Translations under genes and position numbers: made by a program | Shown here: positions 15,649 to 23,581 of the stretch, one piece after another | Position numbering within the stretch: the stretch's first letter is position 1 | How the letters are laid out: every line of letters starts with the position of its first letter | Notes under the pieces: generated by a model | Told to the model about the DNA's origin: nothing | Seen by the model: only the letters and a program-made list of their open reading frames with translations | Database searches by the model: none | Origin: DATJFH01 sp035495815 | GTDB taxonomy: Bacteria; Acidobacteriota; Terriglobia; Bryobacterales; Bryobacteraceae | Assembly: GCA_035495815.1 (NCBI GenBank) | Contig: DATJFH010000372.1 | Coordinates: forward strand, 1-27,530 | Direction of reading: 5' to 3' | Length of the DNA stretch: 27,530 nucleotides

Positions 15649-16770
15649 ATGAGAGTCGGACTGAATATTTTGTATCGAATACCGAGTCTGGCGGGTGGTG
15701 TCGAAACCTATGTGCGCCGCCTGATTGACGAGGTGATTCGTGTCGACACGAAGAATGAGTATGTTTTGTTCGTGAGCAGTACAGTGGAAATGTTTCCTCT
15801 GCCGCAGCGAGAGAATATCAGCGTTGTGCCGTGCGCTGTGGACTCAAATAACAGGGCTCTTCGCTATTGGTGGGAGCAGGCGTTCCTGCCTTTTGAAGTG
15901 AAGGCGCGCAGTATCCATCTGCTGCATTCCATGAATTATGTAGGCCCGGTCGTCTGTCCTTGCAAGACCGTCGTCACATTTCAGGATTTGAGCTATCGCG
16001 AGCCCAGCGTTCGAATGTCGGGGGCTCGGCGTTTGGGCTTGACCTTGTTTTCGGGTCTGTCCGCTTTGAGCACGGATGTCGTGGTAACGGTCTCGGAGTT
16101 CTCGAAGAGAAGCATTTGCTCCTCACTGAACGTGGCGGCGGATAGAGTCAGGGTTGTTCCCTCGGGTCCGGGCTGGAACTCGGAACAGCCTACGCGTGCG
16201 GCGATCGAGGCCGCAACAAGGAAATATCGGCTCGACGGCCCATACGTGACGGCATTTGCTGGTGGGTATCAGCACAAGAATATTCCGAGACTGTTGTCCG
16301 CATTCCAGACGGCATGTAAAGATCTCCCGCATCGTCTCGTGCTGATCGGCCGGCTGGCGGAGGATGTTGAGTTGCGCCGCCCGCTTGTGCGGCCCGAATT
16401 CCTGGACAGGATCCAGCATCTGGGTCATATTCCGACCGAGGAAATTGGTCCAGTCCTGGCGGGCTCGGAGCTATTCATGTTTCCCTCGCTGTACGAGGGT
16501 TTTGGCTTTCCCTTACTCGAGGCTCAAGGTGCGGGGGTCGCAGTCGCTTGTTCGAATGTCGCGTCGATACCGGAGGTGGCCGGGGACGGCGCCGTGTATT
16601 TCGACCCACTGTCGATCGAGGACATGAGTGCTGTCCTGCGTAATTGCTTAAATGATCCGGCCAGGCGCCGGCGGCTGGTGCAGTTGGGCTTTGAGAACGT
16701 AAGCAGGTTTTCCTGGACCGCATCGGCGAAGTCTTACGTAGACCTCTACAACGAACTTGGCGGATCATGA
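15649..16770 (+). CDS. Glycosyltransferase family 4
   Basis: 373 residues with a GT-B fold. The N-terminus (MRVGLNILYRIPSLAGGVETYVRRL) has the Gly-rich acceptor-side loop. The donor side has VRVVPSGPGW, AFAGGYQHKNIPRLLSAF, LIGRL and the E-x7-E motif EGFGFPLLE (about 283-291). It adds a sugar, usually from a nucleotide-sugar donor, to the growing lipid-linked repeat unit on the cytoplasmic face; donor and linkage cannot be read from sequence. It ends in ATGA overlap with the next gene. GC and codon use are low like the polymerase before it. Confidence 0.9.
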   Translation: MRVGLNILYRIPSLAGGVETYVRRLIDEVIRVDTKNEYVLFVSSTVEMFPLPQRENISVVPCAVDSNNRALRYWWEQAFLPFEVKARSIHLLHSMNYVGPVVCPCKTVVTFQDLSYREPSVRMSGARRLGLTLFSGLSALSTDVVVTVSEFSKRSICSSLNVAADRVRVVPSGPGWNSEQPTRAAIEAATRKYRLDGPYVTAFAGGYQHKNIPRLLSAFQTACKDLPHRLVLIGRLAEDVELRRPLVRPEFLDRIQHLGHIPTEEIGPVLAGSELFMFPSLYEGFGFPLLEAQGAGVAVACSNVASIPEVAGDGAVYFDPLSIEDMSAVLRNCLNDPARRRRLVQLGFENVSRFSWTASAKSYVDLYNELGGS

Positions 16771-17537
16771 CGAAATCGCTCAAATCGAGAGTCCGGCGCC
16801 TGCTTCCCCGTTCGATGCGCGCCCACACGATCCTGGCCGGCCCGCTCCGCGGCGCCCGCATCTACACCTCCTGGCACGACTACCCCGGCGCGATTCTCGG
16901 AACCACCGAGCGCCCTCTGCTCGACTGGTTCGCGCGCAACGTGCTTCGCGGCGAGACCTGGATCGATATCGGCGCGCACTACGGCTACACGGCCATCGCG
17001 CTCTGCCGCCTCACCGGTCCCGCCGGACGCGTCTTCTCCTTCGAGCCCGTGCTTGCCACCGCGGGATGCGTGGCCCGCACGCGCGAGTTGAACCGGCTGT
17101 CGCAGCTTCGAGTGGCGCCTCTGGGACTCGGCGCGGACCGGGTTCTCGAAACGCGGCGGCTGCCGCTCGTCCGGGGCATGGCCGACAGCACCGTTGCGCG
17201 CAACATCTGGGAAGAGCCCATTTCGCTGGTCTCCTTCGACGCCATCTGGCCGGTCCTGTGCGAGCAGAACGCGGCGCTGCACGGAGTCAAGATCGACGTG
17301 CAGGGCATGGAGCTCGAAGTGATCGAAGGCATGCGCCGCATGTTGCTCTCGCAGCATCCGAAGCTCATCGTCGAGTTTCACTGCGGCGTGGACCGGTCGC
17401 GCGCGGTGGAACTGCTCGCCTCCTGCGGCTACACACAGCCGGGCGCGCCGATCGATCCGGCGCCGTCCGGTTCGTCCTATCAGGACGACAAGAGCTACGT
17501 TTTCGTCAACCCATGCGCCGCCGTCTCCGCATCCTGA
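16767..17537 (+). CDS. FkbM-family methyltransferase
   Basis: 256 residues. The AdoMet motif is WIDIGAHYGYTAI (about 66-78), followed by VFSFEPV, then LVSFDAIWP and VKIDVQGMELEVIEG (about 174-188) and LIVEFH, the usual order of conserved blocks in FkbM. It probably O-methylates a sugar of the polysaccharide. The ATG overlaps the previous stop by 4 nt. From this gene on, GC and C-ending codons return to the level seen before 13866, so the join of foreign and resident DNA is close to its start. Residues 1-40 are basic and not membrane-spanning. Confidence 0.88.
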   Translation: MTKSLKSRVRRLLPRSMRAHTILAGPLRGARIYTSWHDYPGAILGTTERPLLDWFARNVLRGETWIDIGAHYGYTAIALCRLTGPAGRVFSFEPVLATAGCVARTRELNRLSQLRVAPLGLGADRVLETRRLPLVRGMADSTVARNIWEEPISLVSFDAIWPVLCEQNAALHGVKIDVQGMELEVIEGMRRMLLSQHPKLIVEFHCGVDRSRAVELLASCGYTQPGAPIDPAPSGSSYQDDKSYVFVNPCAAVSAS

Positions 17538-18745
17538 ACCATCACATCTTCTACGCGCCGGAGCCGGTCGGGGTGGCCGCCTACGCCGCCCAGATGTGCG
17601 CCTGGCTGGCACGCCAGGGGCATGAGGTCCGGGTCGTCTGCCCGCCCCCCTATTACCCCTTCTGGCGCGTGCAGCAGCCTTATAAAGCCTGGCGCTACCA
17701 GACCGAAATCCTCGACGGCGTGCACGTCACCCGCTGCCCCATCTGGATCCCCGCTCAGCCTCGCGGCCTGGCCCGCGTGCTGTACGCCGCCAGCTTCGCC
17801 CTGTCGAGCCTGCCCGCCCTCGCCGGCGAGATCTTCCGCCGCCCGGACGTCGTCTTTGTCACCGAGCCTTCGTTCCTCAACGCCATCGCCTCGCTGGCCG
17901 CGGCCCGGTGCTGCGGCGCGCTGGCCTGGATGCACGTCCAGGATTTCGAGCTGGACATCGCCCTCGGCCCCGGCCGGTTCCGCTCCCGCTGGCCGCGCCG
18001 GCTGGCGCGCTTGCTCGAATCCTCGGTGATGCGCCGGTTCGACGTCGTCTCCACCATCTCCAGCCGCATGATGGAACGGCTCGGCCAGAAAGGCGTTCCC
18101 GAGGGACGCCGCGTGTTCTTCCCGAACTGGGTCGATACGGCCGGAATCTTTCCCATGGAAGGACCGAGCCCTCTGCGCCGCGAGCTCGGCTTTCCCGCCG
18201 ACGCCGTCGTCGCGCTCTACTCCGGCAGCATGGGCGCGAAGCAGGGGATCACTCAGCTCATCGACGCCGCCCGGCTGCTGTCCGGCCATCCCCGCGTCCG
18301 GATCGTCATCTGCGGAGACGGCGCCGGACTGGCGTCGTCGCAAGCTCTGGCCGCGGACCTGCCGAATGTATCGTTCCTTCCCCTTCAGCCGGAGCAGCGG
18401 CTCAATGCACTCCTGAATCTGGCCGACCTCCATGTCCTGCCCCAGAAGCCGTCCTTCGCCGACCTCGTAATGCCGTCCAAGATGCTCGGCATGCTCGCCA
18501 GCGGACGCCCCGTCGTGGCCACCGCCAACGCCGGGACGGAGCTGGCTTCGATCGTCTCGGAATGCGGTGTGGTCGTCCCGCCGGAGAATCCCGGCGCCCT
18601 GGCCGCCGCTATCGCTTCGCTGGCGGAGGACCCGTCCCGTCGGGCAGCGCTCGGCGCCCAGGCTCGCGCCTTCGTGTCCGAACACTTCCGGCGGGACGCC
18701 GTTCTCGGCGAGTTCGAGTCGAAGCTCTGTTCCGCCGCTGCCTGA
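17513..18745 (+). CDS. WcaI-like glycosyltransferase family 4
   Basis: 410 residues from ATG 17513, inside the last 25 nt of the methyltransferase gene. The opening (ILNHHIFYAPEPVGVAAYAAQMCAWLARQGHEVRVV) matches colanic-acid-type WcaI and related enzymes, including YYPFWRVQQPYKAW. Donor side: LYSGSMGAKQGITQLIDAA, VICGDGAG, and PSFADLVMPSKMLGMLASGRPVVAT, in which the usual E-x7-E is replaced by the D-L-x-M-P-S-K form of this subfamily. It probably adds fucose or a related sugar in the E. coli model, but specificity here is unknown. The frame is open far upstream, yet that extension lies antiphase within the FkbM gene and is rejected. Confidence 0.88.
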   Translation: MRRRLRILNHHIFYAPEPVGVAAYAAQMCAWLARQGHEVRVVCPPPYYPFWRVQQPYKAWRYQTEILDGVHVTRCPIWIPAQPRGLARVLYAASFALSSLPALAGEIFRRPDVVFVTEPSFLNAIASLAAARCCGALAWMHVQDFELDIALGPGRFRSRWPRRLARLLESSVMRRFDVVSTISSRMMERLGQKGVPEGRRVFFPNWVDTAGIFPMEGPSPLRRELGFPADAVVALYSGSMGAKQGITQLIDAARLLSGHPRVRIVICGDGAGLASSQALAADLPNVSFLPLQPEQRLNALLNLADLHVLPQKPSFADLVMPSKMLGMLASGRPVVATANAGTELASIVSECGVVVPPENPGALAAAIASLAEDPSRRAALGAQARAFVSEHFRRDAVLGEFESKLCSAAA

Positions 18746-18746
18746 G

Positions 18747-20210
18747 ATGAGCGCTCCCGCCGCTGCAACCACCGCCGTCCCGATTCCCGAAAGGCTCCCC
18801 ATCGTCCTGCGGGCCAGCCCCGTCGCCACCTGCCTGTGGCTGCTGGCCGCGGATGCCGCCGCCGTCCTGCTTGCCCGTTTCCTGGGCGCCGGCCTGTGGA
18901 GCCTGGTGAACGCCTCGGTCGGAACGGATAACCAGTTCGATCTCGGGATGTCGCTCGGCCTGTTCCTGCTGGTGTACGCGTCCTTCGGGCTATACTCCGC
19001 GTCGAGCCACGGCCCGGTGGAGGAGCTGCGGCGGATCGTGCTCGGAGCGGCGCTCGTCTCGCTCGTCCTCACTGCCGCGGCGTTCCTGTCCAAAGCCGGA
19101 GGAGTCTACTCCCGGGGCGTGCTGCTGTGCTCCGGAGCGCTGGTAGCGGTGCTCGCCCCGCTGCATCGCGCAGGCCTCCGACGCCTGTTCGCGGAGAAGC
19201 CCTGGTGGGGCGTTCCCGTGCTCATCCTCGGCGCCGGCCACACCGCCCGCGCGCTCATCGCCGACCTGCGGCGCCGTCCCGCCATCGGCATGAAACCGGT
19301 GGCCTGTCTCGACGACGATACCGGAAAACTCGGCCACTGCGCCGGCGTTCCGGTCGCCGGCCCGCTCTCATTGGCTCCCGAGCTGGCGCGGGCCTGGGCC
19401 ATTCGCCACGCCATCGTCGCCATGCCGGGGATCGAAAATCACCGGCTGGTATCGATCCTCGAGCGCTGGGGCGCGCCCTTCAGCAGCGTGATCGTCATTC
19501 CGAACCTGTTCGGCATGGCGACGCTCTGGGTTTCGATCCGCGAAATGGGCGGCGTCCTCGGCCTCGAGGTCCGGCAGAATCTTCTCGTGCCGTTCAACCG
19601 GTGGTTGAAGAGGACGCTCGATCTGGCGCTGGCGGCCGTCCTCGGAATCGGGGCTGTGCCTCTGCTCGCCGTGGCCGCGCTCTGGATCAGGCTGGTGAGC
19701 CCCGGCCCCGCCTTCTACTACCAGGTCCGCGGGGGCCAGTGCGGCCGCGCCATCCGTGTCTGGAAGCTGCGCACGATGCACGCCAATGCCGATGCCCTGC
19801 TCTCGGGACATCTCCTTGCGTATCCCGAGGCTCGCGAGGAGTGGCGCCGGTACTTCAAGCTGAAGCAGGATCCGCGCATCCTGCCCGGCATCGGCCGGCT
19901 GCTGCGCCGCACCAGCCTCGACGAGCTGCCCCAACTGTGGAACGTGCTGCGCGGAGAAATGAGCCTGGTCGGCCCGCGCCCATTCCCCGACTATCACCTG
20001 GCCCAGTTCCAGCCCGAGTTCCGCAGCCTGCGCGCCAAAGTGGCTCCGGGCCTGACGGGCCTCTGGCAGGTAACCGCCAGGAGCAACGGCGACCTGAAGA
20101 CCCAGGAAGCGCTGGATACCTATTACATCCGCAACTGGTCCCCCTGGCTGGACCTCCACATCCTGGCCCGCACGGTCCGCGCCGTCCTGCTGTCCGACGG
20201 CGCCTATTGA
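18747..20210 (+). CDS. Polyprenyl-phosphate glycosyl-1-phosphate transferase (WbaP/WcaJ-type)
   Basis: 487 residues from ATG 18747, one nt after the previous stop. Four or five N-terminal membrane segments (about 25-150), a CoA-binding-like domain (VPVLILGAGHTARALIADL), another membrane segment (TLDLALAAVLGIGAVPLLAVAALW) and the catalytic domain at the C-terminus. Catalytic motifs: WKLRTM, KLKQDPRILPGIGRLLRRTSLDELPQLWNVL, SLVGPRPFPDY and PGLTGLWQV. It transfers sugar-1-phosphate from a UDP-sugar to undecaprenyl phosphate, the first step in repeat-unit assembly. It is the last gene on this strand in the locus and converges with hypB after 35 nt. Confidence 0.93.
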   Translation: MSAPAAATTAVPIPERLPIVLRASPVATCLWLLAADAAAVLLARFLGAGLWSLVNASVGTDNQFDLGMSLGLFLLVYASFGLYSASSHGPVEELRRIVLGAALVSLVLTAAAFLSKAGGVYSRGVLLCSGALVAVLAPLHRAGLRRLFAEKPWWGVPVLILGAGHTARALIADLRRRPAIGMKPVACLDDDTGKLGHCAGVPVAGPLSLAPELARAWAIRHAIVAMPGIENHRLVSILERWGAPFSSVIVIPNLFGMATLWVSIREMGGVLGLEVRQNLLVPFNRWLKRTLDLALAAVLGIGAVPLLAVAALWIRLVSPGPAFYYQVRGGQCGRAIRVWKLRTMHANADALLSGHLLAYPEAREEWRRYFKLKQDPRILPGIGRLLRRTSLDELPQLWNVLRGEMSLVGPRPFPDYHLAQFQPEFRSLRAKVAPGLTGLWQVTARSNGDLKTQEALDTYYIRNWSPWLDLHILARTVRAVLLSDGAY

Positions 20211-20245
20211 TCCCTCGAGGCGAACTGTTCGTCACACGGGCCAGG

Positions 20246-20915
20246 CTACCCGTTCCGGGCCGCCCGAAACCGGTCCAGATATTCGGTCCACTGCCCGAAC
20301 CCCGCCCCCGTCTTAGCCGACAACTCCATCACCGGCATCCCCGGCCGCACCGACTCGATATTGGCCCGGGCCGCCTCCGCGTCGAACTCCACCGCCGCCG
20401 CCAGATCGCTTTTCGTGATCACGGCCAGGTCCGCGCTTTGGAAAATAGTCGGATACTTCAGCGGCTTGTCCTCGCCCTCCGTCACCGAGAGCAGCACCAG
20501 CCGCAGATCCTCCCCCAAATCGTAAGACGACGGGCATACCAGGTTCCCCACGTTCTCGATGAAGAGGAACTGCAGCTCCTCCAGCCGCCACTCCCCCAGC
20601 GCCCGCTCCACCATGGACGCTTCGAGATGACATACCGTCCCGGTCACGATCTGCTTCACCGGCGCGCCGCTTCGCGCCAGCCGCGCGGCGTCGTTCTCCG
20701 TCGCCAGGTCCCCCCACCAGCGCCGCCACCGTCCGCGTTCCGCGCAGTTCCGTCAGGGTCCTCTCGAGAAACGCCGTCTTCCCCGACCCCGGACTCGATA
20801 CCAGGCTGACCACGCACACCCCCGCCGCGCGGAACCGGCGCCGCAACTCCCGCGCCAGCACGTCATTCTGCTTGAGCACGTTCCGCCGGACTTCCACCAG
20901 CCGGGGTTCGGTCAC
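20246..20915 (-). pseudogene. hypB: hypB, hydrogenase maturation GTPase, with one frameshift
   Basis: Two frames together give a complete HypB of about 222 residues. The first part from GTG 20915 has Walker A SSPGSGKTAFLERTL, then VAALVG. The reading then jumps to a second frame at a run of six C (20710-20715 on the plus strand), giving DLATENDAARL, TGTVCHLEASMVERAL (metal-binding Cys/His), FIENVGNLVCP and VITKSDL with SAKTGAGF. With five C the frame is continuous. HypB is the GTPase that helps insert nickel into [NiFe]-hydrogenase; it lacks the N-terminal His-rich stretch of some homologs. The GTG overlaps the hypA stop. Either a real inactivation or a homopolymer sequencing error; every other motif is intact. 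Confidence 0.85.
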
Positions 20916-21259
20916 TGCCGTATCTCCAGCGCGAATACTTCCAGCTCGCGCCCCTGTACGATTTCTCCCGCCGCCGCGCCGCACACCGCGCAGCGGAACG
21001 CCTGCAGCGATACGATGCTCCGGTTTTCCCCGCAGGCCGCGCAAAAAACGATCACGGGCGTCTCCTCGATGACCAGCCGCGATCCCGCCAGGATCGTATC
21101 CTCGCAGGCGATTCCGTACGAGAATTCGAGCGCTTCCCGCATCACGCCGGAAAGGGGTCCCAGCTTCAGATGCACCGCGTTCACCTCCGTCGCTCCCCGC
21201 AGCCCCGCCTCCTCCTCGGCCGCTTCCACGATGCCGATCGCAATCGACAGCTCATGCAT
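20912..21259 (-). CDS. hypA: HypA, hydrogenase nickel incorporation protein
   Basis: 115 residues, usual family length. N-terminal MHELSI with His2 as nickel ligand. A zinc site is Cys73, Cys76 (FCAACGE) and Cys90, Cys93 (FRCAVCGA). GPLSGVMREALEFSYGIA is a typical HypA segment. HypA carries nickel with HypB to the hydrogenase large subunit in the cytoplasm. Its start overlaps the stop of the SIS gene by 8 nt and its stop overlaps the hypB start (GTGA), so the operon is tightly coupled. Confidence 0.95.
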   Translation of the reverse strand: MHELSIAIGIVEAAEEEAGLRGATEVNAVHLKLGPLSGVMREALEFSYGIACEDTILAGSRLVIEETPVIVFCAACGENRSIVSLQAFRCAVCGAAAGEIVQGRELEVFALEIRQ

Positions 21260-22451
21260 GGGTCCGTTCCGGCCGCGCCGCCTCCAGCATCTCCCGCATC
21301 GTGTGGTAGACCGAGGCCTGCGCCTCCTGAATGCGCGGGATGTAGTCCGAGCGCGCCACCAGCGGATAATCCGCCAGCGCGCCGCGCACGATCTCGCCCC
21401 CGTCGTAACCGAGCAGCGCCACCGTCAGCAGACCGCGCTTGCGCGCCTCTTCGAGCGCCTGGATGATATTGCGCGATCCACCGCTTGTCGAGAACGCCAC
21501 CGCGATATCGTCCGGCCGCGCCTGGGCGATCAACTGCCGCGTGAAAACCACCTCGGCGCCCACGTCGTTGGCTATCGCGGTGATGTTCGCCGGCTCGAGC
21601 GCAATCGAAACCGCCGGAACCGGCTGGTAGCCCGGCGGAGGCAGCACGCAGTCGATAGCGAAGTCGTTGGCGTCGGTCGCCGACCCGCCGTTGCCGAACA
21701 GGATGAGCTTGCCGCCGCGGTCGATCCGGCGCCGCATGGCCAGCACGGCCTCCCCGATGCGCCCCGCCTCCTCCGCTGCCAGGCGCGAGCGCAGCGCGTC
21801 GTCGTCGCGCACTTTGAGCAGGATCGAAGCGGCCACTTCGGCGGCCACGTCGCCCGGCGGCTGCTCCTGCCGGCCCAGAAACGGGTACAGGAACCCGGCC
21901 TGCCCCGCGTCGAGACCCAGTTCGCGGCGTTCCAGAAAGACGTGCACCGTCTCCCACAGCGTGTGATAGAGAATCTCGATCACTTCCTGGTGAATGAACG
22001 GATCGCCCGAGGCCGGTTCGCAACGATACGCGCCCGCCGGGCCAGACAGCGCCAGCGTCATCGCGCCCCGCCGGTCCGCGTCCCGCAGGGCGGCGTCGAT
22101 GGCCGCATCCCCCTCCGGCGGGCTGAAGCCCATGACGATATCGGCCGGCTGCAGGATCGCATCCAGCCACGGCCGGAACAGCATCGAGATGTCGAGGGCC
22201 GGCAGCGCCCGCTTGCCGACGATCACCGGATGGACGAATTCCACCGAGACGTGCTGCGCATCCGTGAAGTGCGGCCCGCGCCCGAACGCCAGCAGCCGCC
22301 CGCCGTCCAGAAAGCGCTCCGACATCGCCCTGCAGGCCTCCGCCAGCCGGGGCGCTTCCCGCTCGAAGAACCGGGCGCAAACCGGATTGCGCGCCAGCAG
22401 CCGTTCCCGCACGCTCGCTTCCATGGCGCCCTGTTTGACCGGCGCCGCCAT
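21252..22451 (-). CDS. Tandem SIS-domain (duplicated GmhA-like) protein
   Basis: 399 residues made of two GmhA-like SIS halves. Half 1 (about 30-190) keeps DAQHVSVEF with the Glu71 position and the QE-x6-H pattern (Gln155, Glu156, His163). It has GRGPHF (57-62) instead of GNGGSA, and SPPEGD instead of STSGNS. Half 2 (about 210-395) keeps GNGGSAT (253-259), STSGGS (321-326) and QE-x6-H (His383), but has Asp267 where Glu is expected. Both phosphate-binding loops are therefore in half 2. GmhA itself isomerises sedoheptulose-7-phosphate; isomerase activity here is doubtful. It lies between hypE and hypA, with TGATG overlap to hypE. SIS genes occur near hyp genes in some hydrogenase clusters as far as I recall; the job there is unknown. 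Confidence 0.8.
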   Translation of the reverse strand: MAAPVKQGAMEASVRERLLARNPVCARFFEREAPRLAEACRAMSERFLDGGRLLAFGRGPHFTDAQHVSVEFVHPVIVGKRALPALDISMLFRPWLDAILQPADIVMGFSPPEGDAAIDAALRDADRRGAMTLALSGPAGAYRCEPASGDPFIHQEVIEILYHTLWETVHVFLERRELGLDAGQAGFLYPFLGRQEQPPGDVAAEVAASILLKVRDDDALRSRLAAEEAGRIGEAVLAMRRRIDRGGKLILFGNGGSATDANDFAIDCVLPPPGYQPVPAVSIALEPANITAIANDVGAEVVFTRQLIAQARPDDIAVAFSTSGGSRNIIQALEEARKRGLLTVALLGYDGGEIVRGALADYPLVARSDYIPRIQEAQASVYHTMREMLEAARPERTHA

Positions 22452-23497
22452 CAGCAGATCCTCGGCAGCGGGTCGCCCACCAGCATGTCCACCACCCGCG
22501 CCCCGCCGTACGCGCTCACCGAAAGCACCGACCCCGCCGGCGATTCGCGCACCTCGCCGATCAGGCGCGCTTGCTCCCCGCCTGCCGTCCGCCGCAAAGC
22601 CTCGAGAGCGGCGTCCGCCCACTCCGGCGCGATCACCGCCAGAAACTGCCCTTCGTTGGCGATGTGCAGCGGATCGAGCCCCAGCAGTTCGCACGCGCCC
22701 CGCACCGCGTCTCGAACCGGAACCTGCTCCTCGAACAGCGTGATCCCCAGTCCGCAGTCCCGCGCCAGCTCGTTGAGGGACGTCGCCACGCCGCCGCGCG
22801 TCGGATCCCGCATCCAGCGCACTCCCGGAGCGGCGGCCGCCGCCAGCGCGCTCACCAGCGGAAAAACCGAGCGCGTATCGGAGCACAGCTCGGCTTCGAG
22901 ATCCAGTTGCCCGCGCGCCAGCAGGATCGTGACGCCGTGATCCCCGACGGGTCCGGAAAGCAGCACGCGATCTCCCGGCCGGACCGACCGCGCGGAGCAG
23001 GCGATCCCCGGGAGGCGGCGTCCGATGCCCGCCGTCGTGATGTACATGCCGTCCGCCTTGCCGTGCTGCACCACCTTCGTGTCGCCGCGCACGATCCGCG
23101 CGCCGGCCGCCCGCCCGGCTCCTGCCATGGCGCGCGCCTCCGCTTCCAGAACTTCGGCCGGCAGCCCGGCTTCGAGAATGTAGGTGACCACGAGCGCCTC
23201 GGCCCGCGCGCCGGAAACGGCCAGATCGTTCACCGTCCCGTTCACCGCCAGTTCGCCGATCGAGCCGCCGGGAAAACGCAGCGGGCTCACCACGAAGCTG
23301 TCGGCCGTGATGGCGATCGAGGCTGCTCCCATCTCGAGCAGGGCCGCGTCGCATAAGGGCCCGGCGCCCTCGCCGAAAAAAAGAGGAGCGAACAGCTTCT
23401 CGACCAGTCGCCGGCTGGCCTTGCCGCCTGCCCCGTGGGCCATCTCGATCTGCGGATCGCGAAACTGGATCTTCGGTGGGACGCTTCCCATGCCCAC
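22451..23497 (-). CDS. hypE: HypE, hydrogenase maturation (carbamoyl to cyano dehydration)
   Basis: 348 residues. The family opening EMAHGAGGKASRRLVEKLF and TADSFVVSPLRFPGGSIGELAVNGTVNDLAVSGA form the AIR-synthase-like ATP-binding part. RDPTRGGVATSLNE is the second conserved block. The C-terminus ends in PRIC; this terminal Cys is carbamoylated by HypF and dehydrated to thiocyanate, giving the CN ligands of the [NiFe] centre. GTG 23497 (GAAGG 5 nt upstream) or ATG 23491 may be the start; I keep the longer one. It heads the hyp operon and is divergent from the esterase gene. Confidence 0.95.
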   Translation of the reverse strand: MGMGSVPPKIQFRDPQIEMAHGAGGKASRRLVEKLFAPLFFGEGAGPLCDAALLEMGAASIAITADSFVVSPLRFPGGSIGELAVNGTVNDLAVSGARAEALVVTYILEAGLPAEVLEAEARAMAGAGRAAGARIVRGDTKVVQHGKADGMYITTAGIGRRLPGIACSARSVRPGDRVLLSGPVGDHGVTILLARGQLDLEAELCSDTRSVFPLVSALAAAAAPGVRWMRDPTRGGVATSLNELARDCGLGITLFEEQVPVRDAVRGACELLGLDPLHIANEGQFLAVIAPEWADAALEALRRTAGGEQARLIGEVRESPAGSVLSVSAYGGARVVDMLVGDPLPRIC

Positions 23498-23522
23498 GGC
23501 TGCCTTCAGCTTGCCCGATGCA

Positions 23523-23528
23523 ATTATA
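23523..23528 (-). promoter_or_regulatory. Possible -10 box of the hyp operon
   Basis: TATAAT on the minus strand, 25 nt before the hypE start, in the gap shared with the divergent esterase gene. No convincing -35 is found 17 nt upstream, so an activator or alternative sigma factor might be needed. Confidence 0.4.
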
Positions 23529-23581
23529 CGATGCCGGGCTCGAGGCGGTTTGATCGATCCCGGTTGATATATCCTGGTGCT

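Larger units (their letters stand above)
13866..16766 (+). other. Low-GC cassette within the polysaccharide locus
   Basis: Hand counts of 60-nt lines give 40% GC (14341-14400) and 45% (14461-14520), against 73% (18241-18300). The shift begins just after the wzc stop and ends at the FkbM gene, covering a polymerase-like gene, a glycosyltransferase and the gap between them. This looks like a horizontally acquired or exchanged serotype-like segment. No flanking repeats or transposase are seen. Confidence 0.6.

Noticed and set aside
16757..17512. In-frame extension before the WcaI-like gene
   Set aside because: It is antiphase with the FkbM gene, which has clear motifs; ATG 17513 gives the family N-terminus.
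21252..23354. 700-residue minus-strand frame joining the SIS gene with upstream sequence
   Set aside because: The upstream part is out of frame with hypE; the ATG at 22451 gives a coupled start and natural length.
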